A stretch of DNA of 64,000 nt from Sphingomonas sp. (GTDB taxonomy: Bacteria > Pseudomonadota > Alphaproteobacteria > Sphingomonadales > Sphingomonadaceae): NCBI GenBank assembly GCA_017304655.1, contig JAFKLY010000004.1, forward strand, positions 62,001 through 126,000. The letters run 5' to 3'. This document shows positions 1 to 9,547 of this stretch, piece by piece (within the stretch, counting starts at the first letter, position 1; each line of letters begins with the position of its first letter). The notes below the pieces were generated by a model that was given only the letters and a program-made list of their open reading frames with translations, ran no database searches and was not told where the DNA came from. The translations under genes and the position numbers were made by a program.

Positions 1-279
1 GGTGGCGAACTGCACATGCGCCTCAAGTTCCAATCGCCCGGCATCGGGTTTCTCGCGCAAATAGGCCGTGGTAATGAGATCGGCGAGCGCCTGCCGCTTG
101 TCGTCAGGCACGATGACGAAGCGCCATGGCGCCAGCTTGCCGTGATCGGGCGTGCGAGCGGCGATGCCCACCATGTCCCGGAGCTGGTCAAGGCTCGGGC
201 CGGGCAGGCCGAGATCGCGCGGTTTGCCTGAACGGCGCGTGGAGAGATGGGCGAGGAGAGAAGAGCGATCGTTCAGCAT
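1..279 (-). CDS. nitroreductase family protein (N-terminal 93 aa, cut by window edge)
   Basis: The first 93 codons of a minus-strand gene are present; the rest lies left of the window. The text RRSGKPRDLGLPGP followed by ARTPDHGKLAPWRF is the N-terminal signature of the small YdjA-like FMN nitroreductases, in which this segment holds FMN-phosphate-binding Arg residues (RRS) and the conserved PDHGKLAPWR loop. These soluble flavoenzymes use NAD(P)H; the physiological substrate is usually unknown. The start is the ATG read from 279. The gene is divergent from the POT transporter, with a 167-bp gap in which I see no clear regulatory motif. Confidence 0.85.
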   Translation of the reverse strand, partial: MLNDRSSLLAHLSTRRSGKPRDLGLPGPSLDQLRDMVGIAARTPDHGKLAPWRFVIVPDDKRQALADLITTAYLREKPDAGRLELEAHVQFAT

Positions 280-446
280 GCCGTAGCGCTAGACAAATCC
301 CCACGGCCCGCCAAGCGGCTTCGCGATCCGTCCGCAACAAAGGCCGCGAAAAATCGCGCTTCACAGCGGCAGGATTATCTCTAGTTTCGGTCGATCAACT
401 TCGCGCGGCCGGGCGACAAGACCCGGCGCACGAAACAGGAGACGTT

Positions 447-2225
447 ATGGCAACCATTCCCGCCATTGCCCTTGGCGCATTGCTGGTCCTTCTGATCGGC
501 GGCGCTGCGGGGCTTTCGGGCCGAAAGGCCGAGTTCCTTGGGCATCCCAAGGGGCTCTACATTCTCTTCTTCGCCGAAATGTGGGAGCGCTTTTCCTACT
601 ACGGCATGCGCGCCCTGCTCATTTTCTACCTGACCAAGCATTGGCTGTTCGCGGACGGGCAGGCCAATCTCATTTATGGCGCCTATACCAGCCTGGTTTA
701 CGTCACCCCCGTCCTCGGCGGTTATCTGGCCGACCGTTATCTTGGCCAGCGCAAGGCCGTGCTGTTCGGCGCGCTGATCCTTACCGCGGGTCATTGCCTC
801 ATGGCGTTCGAAGGGACAGGCGGACAGGGCGATCCCACGATCAATGTCTTCTGGCTCGCGCTCAGTTGCATCGTCGTTGGCTCGGGCTTCCTCAAGGCGA
901 ATATCTCGGTGATCGTCGGTCAGCTTTACGGCCTCACCGATCCTCGCCGGGACGGCGCCTATACGATCTTCTATGTCGGCGTGAATGTGGGCGCCGCGAT
1001 CGGCACGATCATGGCCGGCTGGCTCGGCGAAACCTATGGCTGGAAATACGGCTTTGGTGCAGCGGGCGTCGGCATGTTGCTGGGCGCAGCGGTGTTCGTC
1101 CTCGGCAAGCCCTTTCTCATGGGGCGGGGAGAGCCGCCAAAGCCGCTGACCTTCCGGGCAGAATGGCTGCTCTACGGCATCGGCATCGCCTCGATTGGCG
1201 TCATCTGGTTCCTCGTGCAGTTTCAGGACATCATCCAGAACCTGCTGATCGTGGCAGGCGTGACGCTGCTGGGCTATGTGATGGTGACGGCGGCGTTCAC
1301 CCTCCCATACCGGTCTCTGTCCCTGGCGCCGCGCGGCAAGGTCATCGGGATGATTGCCGGTTTGGCGCTCCTGCTCGTCGGCATGCTGCTGTGGTCCAAT
1401 GCGGTGACGGACGAAGGCGGTCGGATCGGATCGATCGGCACAGCCGTCGGCGCGGCGATCATATTCAGCATCGCCATCATGGACTCGCTCGCGATCAAGC
1501 ATGACGGTCGAGATCGCCTCTACGCCATTCTCTTCCTCGTCGCGCTCAATCCGGTGTTCTGGGGCCTGTTCGAGCAAGCGGGCGGCAGCCTCAATCTCTA
1601 CACCGATCGCTACGTGGACCGTGGCGGGTTTCAGACAACCTTCTTCCAGTCGCTCAATCCCATCTACATCGTCCTGCTGGGGCCGGTCTTCGCCTGGCTT
1701 TGGCTTTGGCTCGGCAAGCGGGGCTGGGAGCCGTCCGCACCTGCCAAATTCGGTCTGGCGCTGGCGCAGGTCGGCTTTTCCTTCCTTGTCTTCGTCTGGG
1801 GCGCGCAGTCGGTGGGCATGGCGGCGTTGACGCCGGTGCTGTTCGTCTTTCTGGTCTATCTGTTCCAGACGACTGGCGAGCTGTGCCTTTCCCCCGTTGG
1901 GCTCTCGGCAATGAACCGGCTTGCTCCCCGCCATCTGGCCAGTCTCATCATGGGCGCATGGTTCTACATGTCGGCGGTCGGCAATTTCGTCGCCGGCAAG
2001 ATCGGCGAGGCGACCGGTGGCCATGATGGCGAAATGACCAAGGAAGCGACGCTCTCGGTCTACAATACCATCGGCTGGTGGACGATTGGCGTCGCCGTGG
2101 CGGTGCTGGCGGTTTCGCCGCTGATCAGGCGCCTCATGCATCTCGATACGCTCAAGGATGAAGAGGCACCGGTCGACGACCGCCCGGAAGAAGGGCTGCG
2201 AGACGACACGGCACGGGCGCACTGA
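447..2225 (+). CDS. proton-dependent oligopeptide (POT/PTR2) transporter
   Basis: 592-aa integral membrane protein of the major facilitator superfamily, predicted to bring di- and tripeptides into the cytoplasm with protons. The POT signature ExxERFxYY is present as EMWERFSYYGMRALL around residue 35-50, followed by a GGYLADRYLG loop and many hydrophobic helices. At 592 aa it is longer than the roughly 500-aa enterobacterial members, mainly through extra loops and a charged C-terminal tail. The reading frame is open much further upstream, but the ATG at 447 follows an AGGAG at good spacing and begins the hydrophobic N-terminus, so I place the start there. It is followed 73 bp later by glmM. 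Confidence 0.92.
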   Translation: MATIPAIALGALLVLLIGGAAGLSGRKAEFLGHPKGLYILFFAEMWERFSYYGMRALLIFYLTKHWLFADGQANLIYGAYTSLVYVTPVLGGYLADRYLGQRKAVLFGALILTAGHCLMAFEGTGGQGDPTINVFWLALSCIVVGSGFLKANISVIVGQLYGLTDPRRDGAYTIFYVGVNVGAAIGTIMAGWLGETYGWKYGFGAAGVGMLLGAAVFVLGKPFLMGRGEPPKPLTFRAEWLLYGIGIASIGVIWFLVQFQDIIQNLLIVAGVTLLGYVMVTAAFTLPYRSLSLAPRGKVIGMIAGLALLLVGMLLWSNAVTDEGGRIGSIGTAVGAAIIFSIAIMDSLAIKHDGRDRLYAILFLVALNPVFWGLFEQAGGSLNLYTDRYVDRGGFQTTFFQSLNPIYIVLLGPVFAWLWLWLGKRGWEPSAPAKFGLALAQVGFSFLVFVWGAQSVGMAALTPVLFVFLVYLFQTTGELCLSPVGLSAMNRLAPRHLASLIMGAWFYMSAVGNFVAGKIGEATGGHDGEMTKEATLSVYNTIGWWTIGVAVAVLAVSPLIRRLMHLDTLKDEEAPVDDRPEEGLRDDTARAH

Positions 2226-2298
2226 TGGAGCGGGGGCAGGCGAAGCCGGTCGCAAAACGGTCTGGCGTAGCCTGTCCCCCATCCGCTAAGCAGCTGCG

Positions 2299-3651
2299 AT
2301 GAGCAGACGCTTCTTTGGCACGGACGGAATCCGTGGTCGCACCAACAAGGCACCCATGACCGCCGAAATGGCGATGCGGGTCGGCATGGCGGCCGGCCGG
2401 CACTTCATGCGCGGCAGCCATCGCCACCGCGTCGTCATCGGCAAGGATACGCGCCTTTCGGGCTACATGATCGAGAATGCGCTCGTCGCCGGCTTCACCA
2501 GCGTCGGCATGGATGTCGTCCAGTTCGGCCCGATACCGACCCCGGCTGTGGCGATGCTCGCCTCCTCGATGCGGGCCGATCTCGGCGTCATGATCTCGGC
2601 CAGCCACAATCCTTATTATGACAATGGCATCAAGCTGTTCGGCCCGGATGGCTACAAGCTCTCCGATGCGGACGAACTGCGCATCGAGGCCCTGATCGAG
2701 AGCGGTGACGTTCCACTCGCCGAATCCGCCCATATCGGTCGTGCCCGCCGGGTCGAGGATGGGCGCGGGCGCTATATCCACTTCGTCAAGTCGACCTTCC
2801 CGGAGCATCTGCGGCTCGATGGTCTCAAGGTCGCGCTCGATTGCGCCAATGGCGCTGCCTATAACACTGCGCCCGCGACCTTCTGGGAATTGGGTGCCGA
2901 GCTGGTGCCGATCGGCGTGACGCCTAACGGTACCAACATCAATCAGGACTGCGGGTCGACCGCGCCGCAGCTGTTGCAGGAGACGGTTGTCGCGTCCGGT
3001 GCGGACATCGGCATTGCGCTCGATGGCGATGCTGACCGGCTGATCGTGGTCGACGAGACCGGCACGATCGTGGATGGCGACCAGATCATGGCGCTCATCG
3101 GCACGAGCTGGGCATCACGCGGCACGCTGCGTGGCGGCGGCGTGGTCGCGACAGTGATGTCCAATCTCGGCCTGGAGCGACTGCTGGGCGAAAAGGGTAT
3201 CCCGCTCGTGCGCACGAAGGTGGGCGATCGCTACGTGCTCGAAGCGATGCGGCAGGGTGGCTACAATGTCGGCGGCGAGCAATCCGGCCACATGATCCTC
3301 TCCGACTATGCGACCACCGGTGATGGCACAATTGCCGCGCTGCAGGTGCTGGCGGCTCTTGTCGAGAGCGGCAAGCCGGCGAGTGACCTGCTCCGCCAGT
3401 TCGAGCCGGTGCCGCAATTACTCAAGAATGTTCGCTTCGCCGGCGGCAAGCCGCTGGAGGCCGAGAGCGTCAAGGCCGTTATCGCGCAGGCTGAGCGGGA
3501 ACTGGAAGGCGTCGGACGCCTCGTCATCCGTCCCTCCGGCACCGAGCCGGTCATTCGGGTGATGGCGGAAGGCGACAATGCCGCGCAGGTGCGCCAGGTG
3601 GTGGACCGAATCTGCGATGCGGTGGCCAGCGCGGCGGCGCAAAATGCCTGA
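2299..3651 (+). CDS. glmM: phosphoglucosamine mutase
   Basis: 450-aa cytoplasmic enzyme that converts glucosamine-6-phosphate to glucosamine-1-phosphate for UDP-GlcNAc synthesis (peptidoglycan, LPS). All four phosphohexomutase landmarks are visible: the N-terminal GTDGIRG, the phosphoserine loop ISASHNP with the catalytic Ser at residue 102 (same number as in E. coli GlmM), the Mg2+-binding DGDADR at 242-247, and the C-terminal phosphate-binding [15 protein letters not shown]. Its length is normal for the family. The product feeds the UDP-GlcNAc pool that the epimerase at 10.8 kb would also draw on. Confidence 0.98.
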   Translation: MSRRFFGTDGIRGRTNKAPMTAEMAMRVGMAAGRHFMRGSHRHRVVIGKDTRLSGYMIENALVAGFTSVGMDVVQFGPIPTPAVAMLASSMRADLGVMISASHNPYYDNGIKLFGPDGYKLSDADELRIEALIESGDVPLAESAHIGRARRVEDGRGRYIHFVKSTFPEHLRLDGLKVALDCANGAAYNTAPATFWELGAELVPIGVTPNGTNINQDCGSTAPQLLQETVVASGADIGIALDGDADRLIVVDETGTIVDGDQIMALIGTSWASRGTLRGGGVVATVMSNLGLERLLGEKGIPLVRTKVGDRYVLEAMRQGGYNVGGEQSGHMILSDYATTGDGTIAALQVLAALVESGKPASDLLRQFEPVPQLLKNVRFAGGKPLEAESVKAVIAQAERELEGVGRLVIRPSGTEPVIRVMAEGDNAAQVRQVVDRICDAVASAAAQNA

Positions 3652-3689
3652 GGCGTCCATCCGACCGCGCGGGATCGCAGGAGCCGACC

Positions 3690-3914
3690 ATGCTTGAGAT
3701 GCGCCCCGATTGCGAGTGCTGCGGCGTTGATCTGCCGGCTGACGAAGGCGGCGCGTTCATCTGTTCCTTCGAGTGCACTTTCTGCGCGGAGTGCGCTGAC
3801 GCACTCGACGAGACCTGCCCCAATTGCGGTGGCGAACTGCTGGACCGGCCAGCGCGGGTCGGCAAGGCGTTGGCCAATAGCCCGGCTTCGACGGTCCGCC
3901 GCTTCAAGGGCTGA
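3690..3914 (+). CDS. DUF1272 zinc-ribbon protein
   Basis: 74-aa cytoplasmic protein with the Cys pattern of DUF1272: MLEMRPDCECCGVDLP, then ICSFECTFCAECAD, then CPNCGGEL. Eight or more paired cysteines suggest two zinc-binding knuckles. The molecular function of the family is unknown. It starts 38 bp after glmM, on the same strand, and is followed by another small Cys4 zinc protein (DksA/TraR-like). The match to the family is strong in wording and length; no role is claimed. Confidence 0.9.
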   Translation: MLEMRPDCECCGVDLPADEGGAFICSFECTFCAECADALDETCPNCGGELLDRPARVGKALANSPASTVRRFKG

Positions 3915-4012
3915 GCCTGTGCGGTTCAGGTCGGCTAGCATTTGATCTGGCGCATTGTCCGGTCGTGTTTTCTGCCGCTAGTCTCGCGCAGCACAGGAAG
4001 AGGACCAAGACG

Positions 4013-4339
4013 ATGACCGATCTGCTGGCTGCCCGGAGCCGCCTCGAGGCGCAACTGGCCGAGCTTGAGGCACGGCAGGCGCATATCGCGACGGATCTGG
4101 ATGAACCGCTCAACGCCGATTCCGCCGAGCAGGCCACCGAGGTGCAGGATGATCTGTCACTCGAACGTCAGGCGGCGCTGATCGCGAACGAGATTGGTTC
4201 GGTCAGGCGCGCACTCCTGCGAATTGAGCAGGGCAGTTACGGCGTGTGCGTGCTGTGTGGCGAAGAGATCGCGCCGGCCCGTCTGAAAGCGCGGCCTGAA
4301 GCTGCGCTTTGCATCGATTGCGCGCGCAAGGAGCATTGA
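4013..4339 (+). CDS. TraR/DksA family zinc-finger protein
   Basis: 108-aa protein with an N-terminal helical hairpin rich in Glu, Ala and Leu and a C-terminal Cys4 zinc finger: CVLC, then CIDC about 17 residues later. Families of this type bind in the secondary channel of RNA polymerase (DksA) or act as short plasmid/phage relatives (TraR). This one is shorter than E. coli DksA (151 aa). I chose the ATG at 4013 because an AGGAAGAGGA lies just upstream; an in-frame upstream ATG at 3965 would add 16 residues without a good ribosome site. Whether it is a true ppGpp cofactor cannot be told from sequence alone. Confidence 0.88.
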   Translation: MTDLLAARSRLEAQLAELEARQAHIATDLDEPLNADSAEQATEVQDDLSLERQAALIANEIGSVRRALLRIEQGSYGVCVLCGEEIAPARLKARPEAALCIDCARKEH

Positions 4340-4399
4340 GCGACGAGCCGCCTGCGCCTGCGGCTCGACTTCCGTGGCTGCTCGCGGCAAAAGCCTCGC

Positions 4400-5521
4400 A
4401 TGACCACAGCGCGTATTCTCATCATCGCCGGCTCGGATTCGGGCGGCGGCGCCGGCATTCAGGCCGACATCCGCACCGTCACCATGCTCGGTGGCCATGC
4501 CATGACGGCCATTACCGCGATCACCGCGCAGAACACGCTGGGCGTGCAAGCCGTCCATCCCGTGCCCACCGATGTGGTGCTGGCGCAGATCGACAGCGTG
4601 GTCAGTGACATTGGCGTTGATGCCGTCAAGATCGGCATGATCGGCTCGGCGCAAACCGCACTCGCGGTGGCAGAGCGGCTGGAGAATATCGGCGCGCCGG
4701 TGGTTCTTGATCCCGTCATGGTCGCGACGAGCGGCGGTGTGCTGGCGGACGACGCGACGATCGAGGCGCTGCACGAGCTGATGGGCTGGGCCTATCTCAC
4801 GACACCGAACCTGCCGGAGTTGGCAGCGCTGGGCGGCGAGGCGGCGTTGACGGCTCAGGGCGAGATGCTGCTCGTGAAGGGCGGCCATGCGCCCGGCGAG
4901 ACGATCATCGATAGGCTGGTCGGGCCGGAAGGCGAGATTGCCCGGTGGGAAGGTGCACGCATCGACACGCAGGATACGCATGGCACGGGCTGCACGCTCG
5001 CCAGCGCCATCGCGACCGGCCTGGGGCAGGGGCTGGACCTGCCTGAGGCGATCGAGCGTGCGCGGACCTTCGTGCGCCTGGCCTTGCACGATGCGCCGGA
5101 ACTGGGTGGCGGGCACGGGCCGATGGGTCATCCGATGGTGCGGCTGGACCTCGGTCCGCCCATGCGTTTCAATCAGGCGAGCGTGCCGGTGCGCGATCAC
5201 GCCGCCTCGCGCGACTTCTACGAAGAGCTCGGTCTGCGGCTGATCGTGGACAGTCCGGACAAGCCCTATGCGCGGTTCGAGGCGCCGGGTGGTGCGACCT
5301 TCTCGCTCCATGGCGACACGCCGGCAGTCTATTTTGAATGCGAGGATCTCGATGGGCGCGTCGCCGCGCTGCAGTCGGTCGGCTATGTGTTTGACAGCGA
5401 GCCGGTCGATCAGCCGTGGGGCTGGCGCGAAGCGTGGCTGGTCGATCCGGCCGGCAATCGCGTCTGCCTGTATGCGGCGGGCGAGAACCGGCGCTATCCT
5501 CCTTGGCGTATTCCTGCATGA
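4400..5521 (+). CDS. thiD: ThiD hydroxymethylpyrimidine (phosphate) kinase fused to a VOC domain
   Basis: 373-aa protein in two parts. Residues 1 to about 250 are ThiD, which phosphorylates HMP and HMP-P for thiamine synthesis: GSDSGGGAGIQAD at 11-23 and the anion-hole/catalytic DTHGTGCT with Cys198. Residues about 255-373 are a vicinal-oxygen-chelate (glyoxalase/bleomycin-resistance-like) domain: VPVRDHAASRDFYEELGLRL and a C-terminal GNRVCLYAA. An internal ATG at 5162 begins exactly where a free-standing VOC protein would start, so the fusion may have arisen by loss of a stop codon between adjacent genes. I see no frameshift. The stop overlaps the rnhB start by 4 bp (ATGA), implying translational coupling. 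Confidence 0.93.
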   Translation: MTTARILIIAGSDSGGGAGIQADIRTVTMLGGHAMTAITAITAQNTLGVQAVHPVPTDVVLAQIDSVVSDIGVDAVKIGMIGSAQTALAVAERLENIGAPVVLDPVMVATSGGVLADDATIEALHELMGWAYLTTPNLPELAALGGEAALTAQGEMLLVKGGHAPGETIIDRLVGPEGEIARWEGARIDTQDTHGTGCTLASAIATGLGQGLDLPEAIERARTFVRLALHDAPELGGGHGPMGHPMVRLDLGPPMRFNQASVPVRDHAASRDFYEELGLRLIVDSPDKPYARFEAPGGATFSLHGDTPAVYFECEDLDGRVAALQSVGYVFDSEPVDQPWGWREAWLVDPAGNRVCLYAAGENRRYPPWRIPA

Positions 5522-6099
5522 TCGTGGGAGTGGACGAAGCGGGCAGGGGGCCGCTGGCCGGGCCGGTGGTCGCGGCCGCCGTCGTGCTGTGCACGCCGCA
5601 CCCTGTAGGCCTGGACGACAGCAAGAAACTCTCGGCTGCGCGCCGCGCTGTGCTGGAGGACACGATCAAGCAAAGCTGCCACTGGGCGATCGGCGTGGTT
5701 GAACCGGAAGAGATCGATCAGCTCAACATCTTCGGCGCGACCATGCTGGCGATGACGCTGGCGGTGGAAGCGCTGTGTACGCGGATCGGCGGCGAACCGG
5801 CGCAGGTTCTGATCGACGGCAATCTGACGCCGCAAGGCCGCCGTGCCGAGTGGCGCTGGGCGGCCCGGCCGATTGTCGGTGGCGACGCGATCGAGCCAAG
5901 CATTTCCGCCGCGTCGATCATCGCCAAGGAACATCGCGATGCACTGATGCGCGAGGCCGCGCTGGCGCATCCGCATTATGGCTGGGAGCGCAACAAGGGC
6001 TATGGCACGCCCGATCATCTTGCGGCGCTGCGCGAGCATGGACCGAGCCCGCTCCATCGGCGCAGCTTCGCGCCGGTCGCTCAATGCGCGCTGTTCTAG
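5518..6099 (+). CDS. rnhB: ribonuclease HII
   Basis: 193-aa enzyme that nicks RNA in RNA-DNA hybrids and removes single ribonucleotides misincorporated in DNA. The catalytic motif VDEAGRGPLAGPV begins at residue 5 (Asp6, Glu7), later acidic residues lie in LIDGN, and SISAASIIAKEHRD is the typical C-terminal helix. The start ATG at 5518 overlaps the thiD stop (ATGA), and no earlier in-frame start is plausible since it would lie inside thiD. In many alphaproteobacteria rnhB sits next to ccrM; here ccrM is 2.2 kb downstream, separated by a repeat element, a sulfotransferase and a metal exporter. Confidence 0.97.
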   Translation: MIVGVDEAGRGPLAGPVVAAAVVLCTPHPVGLDDSKKLSAARRAVLEDTIKQSCHWAIGVVEPEEIDQLNIFGATMLAMTLAVEALCTRIGGEPAQVLIDGNLTPQGRRAEWRWAARPIVGGDAIEPSISAASIIAKEHRDALMREAALAHPHYGWERNKGYGTPDHLAALREHGPSPLHRRSFAPVAQCALF

Positions 6100-6131
6100 A
6101 TTTTCGGTTAGCGAACTGCCGATCGGGGAGC

Positions 6132-6356
6132 CGGAAGTTCACGAAGTTCACGACACGTCCCCGTGAACTTTCGCTTCTCCACACAGTGTAACAGACAAGC
6201 GACGAAGCGCCGCTCGTAGCCTGCTGTCTGCGGCGAGCCATGGACGTCACAGACTGAGAAAGAGCCGTGCCTTACGCCCGACCATCGAACGTCGATGGGC
6301 AAGAGCGGCAATTGGGATGCTGGCATGTCGCACAAGCAGTAGGACAGCGGAAAATC
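6132..6356 (+). repeat. dispersed non-coding repeat, copy A
   Basis: This fills most of the 334-bp gap between rnhB and the sulfotransferase. It opens with a hairpin (arms 6132-6143 and 6162-6173, 18-nt loop, one G-T pair), continues with a GAGAAAGA block near 6256, and closes with AAGCAG..GACAGCGGAAAA near 6335-6354. The same three blocks occur in the same order and at similar spacing at 44049-44285 (copy B). In the hairpin the C/G changes between copies are compensated on the opposite arm. There is no coding potential I would support. Strand is arbitrary. Confidence 0.65.
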
Positions 6357-6433
6357 ACTTTAGCCCCGGATAAGCCGACAGGAGGATCCCCAAAAGCGCG
6401 TGCAGAACAAGGCTCAGCGCCCGGGGCCGAGCC

Positions 6434-7141
6434 TCAAGTCGTCGCGCCCTCTGTCCCGAATGCGCTCGCCTTGGCCGCGGCGAGATAGCCCCGTCCCATA
6501 GCCTCCAGATCCTCGGGACCAGCCGGCGGCGCGCGATCCTCCCGAAGCGCCTGCATCTCGTCACGGCTGTTGACTCGCGGATAAGGCGCATCGGGCACGG
6601 GAACACCCAGAAAGGCACAGAGTGGCACCCAGCCATCGCGGGACTGGAATAGCAGCAGGCGCTCGGGCGGGATGCTGGATCGCACGCCCTCATTCCAGCG
6701 GTTGAAATAGTCGATCATGAAGGCTTGATCGCCGATACGATCACCGAAATCCTTGAGGACCGTGCCATCCATGAACGGGCCCAGCGGTGTGCCGGCGAAC
6801 ATGGCTGTGTGGCCGGGCGAGAAGATCGTCTCGCTCACCGACTTGAACCAGCTTTCCGGATCGCGCAGCGTCAGGATGATCTTGGCCTCCGGATAATGCG
6901 CCGCCAGATCGCGCCAGAAATAAGCGCCGGGATAATCGACGGCAGCGGCATAGCCGGCGAAGGCGCCGTCCCAGTCCGGGTGACCTGCGACCACGTCCAG
7001 CCAATAGGGAAGCTGTTGTCGCACATTGGCGATGACTTCGCTCATATGGTGGCAGGGGCCAAAACCGAGATGCTCCAACGCGAGCTTTAGCGACAGCGTG
7101 CCGGTGCGCCCCAAACCGGCGCCAATCACTTGCAAGGCCAT
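6434..7141 (-). CDS. sulfotransferase family protein (Sulfotransfer_4 type)
   Basis: 235-aa protein beginning with the 5'-phosphosulfate-binding loop GAGLGRTGTLSLKLALEHLGF (residues 7-27), followed by PCHHMSEV and an LTLRDPESWFKSV segment that matches the 3'-phosphate-binding Arg-Asp region of this family. Proteins of this group resemble PAPS-dependent sulfotransferases, but their substrates are mostly unknown; some could transfer sulfate to surface glycans, and a polysaccharide cluster begins 3.6 kb away, though nothing links them directly. It is a single gene on the minus strand with its start at an ATG at 7141. Confidence 0.85.
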   Translation of the reverse strand: MALQVIGAGLGRTGTLSLKLALEHLGFGPCHHMSEVIANVRQQLPYWLDVVAGHPDWDGAFAGYAAAVDYPGAYFWRDLAAHYPEAKIILTLRDPESWFKSVSETIFSPGHTAMFAGTPLGPFMDGTVLKDFGDRIGDQAFMIDYFNRWNEGVRSSIPPERLLLFQSRDGWVPLCAFLGVPVPDAPYPRVNSRDEMQALREDRAPPAGPEDLEAMGRGYLAAAKASAFGTEGATT

Positions 7142-7257
7142 GAGGTCAGTCCTCCTCCCCGTGGTTTGTACAGACTATCAGAAATGGGCGAGAAGGCGTC
7201 CCGAATTCTTCTTGCGGCCGTTGACCTGCAGGCCCTGATGACCTACCGCCTCTCCGT

Positions 7258-7363
7258 CCCTTGGGGAGTAGCCAGCCGCCGACCCCGGCGGGCCGCAGCG
7301 TCAACATACTCGGTCGAGAGGCCGTGGCGCGCGGGGATCGAGAGGTTCAGGCGAGACCAATGG
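7258..7363 (+). promoter_or_regulatory. yybP-ykoY-type Mn2+ riboswitch (aptamer region)
   Basis: The leader of the GDT1-family exporter carries the conserved blocks of the yybP-ykoY class: TTGGGGAGTAGCC at 7261-7273, CGTCAACATACTCG at 7299-7312 and GGCGAGACCAATGG at 7350-7363. The ends close as a P1 stem, CCCTTGG (7258-7264) with CCAATGG (7357-7363), one mismatch. This class senses Mn2+ and switches on efflux genes of exactly the downstream family. The expression platform would lie in the 77 nt before the start codon at 7441. Read by eye, not by covariance model. Confidence 0.8.
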
Positions 7364-7440
7364 CATGACGTTTTCGCTCTGGCCGGGCGGAAGGCGTGAT
7401 GCCATCGGTTTGTCTGCTGCCTGGCCTCTGGACTTTGCTC

Positions 7441-8001
7441 ATGGACGCACTTTTCACTTCCACCGCTGTCGTCGCGCTCGCCGAGATTGGGGACAAGACG
7501 CAATTGCTGGCGATCCTGCTGGCAACGCGTTTCCGCAAGCCGATGCCGATCATCGCCGGTATCTTCGTCGCGACGCTCGCCAATCACTTCTGCGCGGCGT
7601 TTCTTGGGGCCACGGTTGCCTCGTTCCTTGCCGCCGGTTGGTTCCGTATCCTCATTGCCGTCTCCTTCCTCGCCATGGCGGCGTGGACGCTGGTTCCGGA
7701 CAAGATCGACGATCTTGAGGACAAGCCGGCGCGTTTCGGTGCGTTTCTGACGACTGTGGTTGCCTTCTTCCTCGTCGAGATGGGCGACAAGACGCAGATC
7801 GCCACCATCGCGCTGGGCGCCCAGTTCCAGCAGGTCGGGCTGGTGACGATGGGCACGACGCTCGGCATGCTCATCGCCAATGTGCCGGCGGTGTTCCTTG
7901 GTCATGAACTCATCAAGCGCGTGCCGCTCAAGATCGTGCGGTTCGTGGCGGCGGGCCTGTTCGCGATCATCGGCCTGTGGCTGCTGATCGCCCAACTCTG
8001 A
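7441..8001 (+). CDS. TMEM165/GDT1 (UPF0016) family cation exporter, probably Mn2+
   Basis: 186-aa inner-membrane protein with two repeats, each holding the family motif E-x-G-D-K-T: EIGDKT at 15-20 and EMGDKT at 113-118, in hydrophobic helices. Members move Mn2+ or Ca2+ out of the cytoplasm. The riboswitch-like leader strongly favours Mn2+ export under Mn excess. I start at the ATG at 7441 (MDALFTST), which places the first motif at the usual distance from the N-terminus; an in-frame ATG at 7396 would add 15 residues and fall close behind the aptamer. Confidence 0.92.
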   Translation: MDALFTSTAVVALAEIGDKTQLLAILLATRFRKPMPIIAGIFVATLANHFCAAFLGATVASFLAAGWFRILIAVSFLAMAAWTLVPDKIDDLEDKPARFGAFLTTVVAFFLVEMGDKTQIATIALGAQFQQVGLVTMGTTLGMLIANVPAVFLGHELIKRVPLKIVRFVAAGLFAIIGLWLLIAQL

Positions 8002-8102
8002 TCGCGGTGAAGAACGATGTGCGGCGCTTTGTTCGCATATCGTTCTCATCTCCGGTCGGTTGGACGGGTGCCGCAAAAAAAATATCCACAGGTTCAGCCG
8101 GT

Positions 8103-9430
<1,328 letters not shown>

Positions 9431-9445
9431 GAAGGGCCTGTCGCC

Positions 9446-9485
9446 GGAGCCCAGGGCAGACTCTCCCACAACTGCCCTGGGCTCC
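9446..9485 (+). terminator. strong hairpin after ccrM
   Basis: A perfect 14-bp stem GGAGCCCAGGGCAG / CTGCCCTGGGCTCC (9446-9459 and 9472-9485) with a 12-nt loop, 15 bp after the ccrM stop. There is no T-run, so it may act as a transcript-end stabiliser or a Rho-assisted terminator. Confidence 0.6.
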
Positions 9486-9547
9486 TGCTCCTCGCGATCA
9501 CCGGCAATCATTTGCGCGAGGAACGGCTTGGCCTATGAGGTCACGCC

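Noticed and set aside
381..2282. 633-residue open frame on the minus strand
   Set aside because: Antisense to the POT transporter; low-complexity Arg/His/Asp-rich text typical of the reverse of high-GC coding sequence, no start site.
6267..6488. 73-residue frame across repeat copy A
   Set aside because: Falls in a diverged repeat and overlaps the sulfotransferase end; not conserved in copy B.
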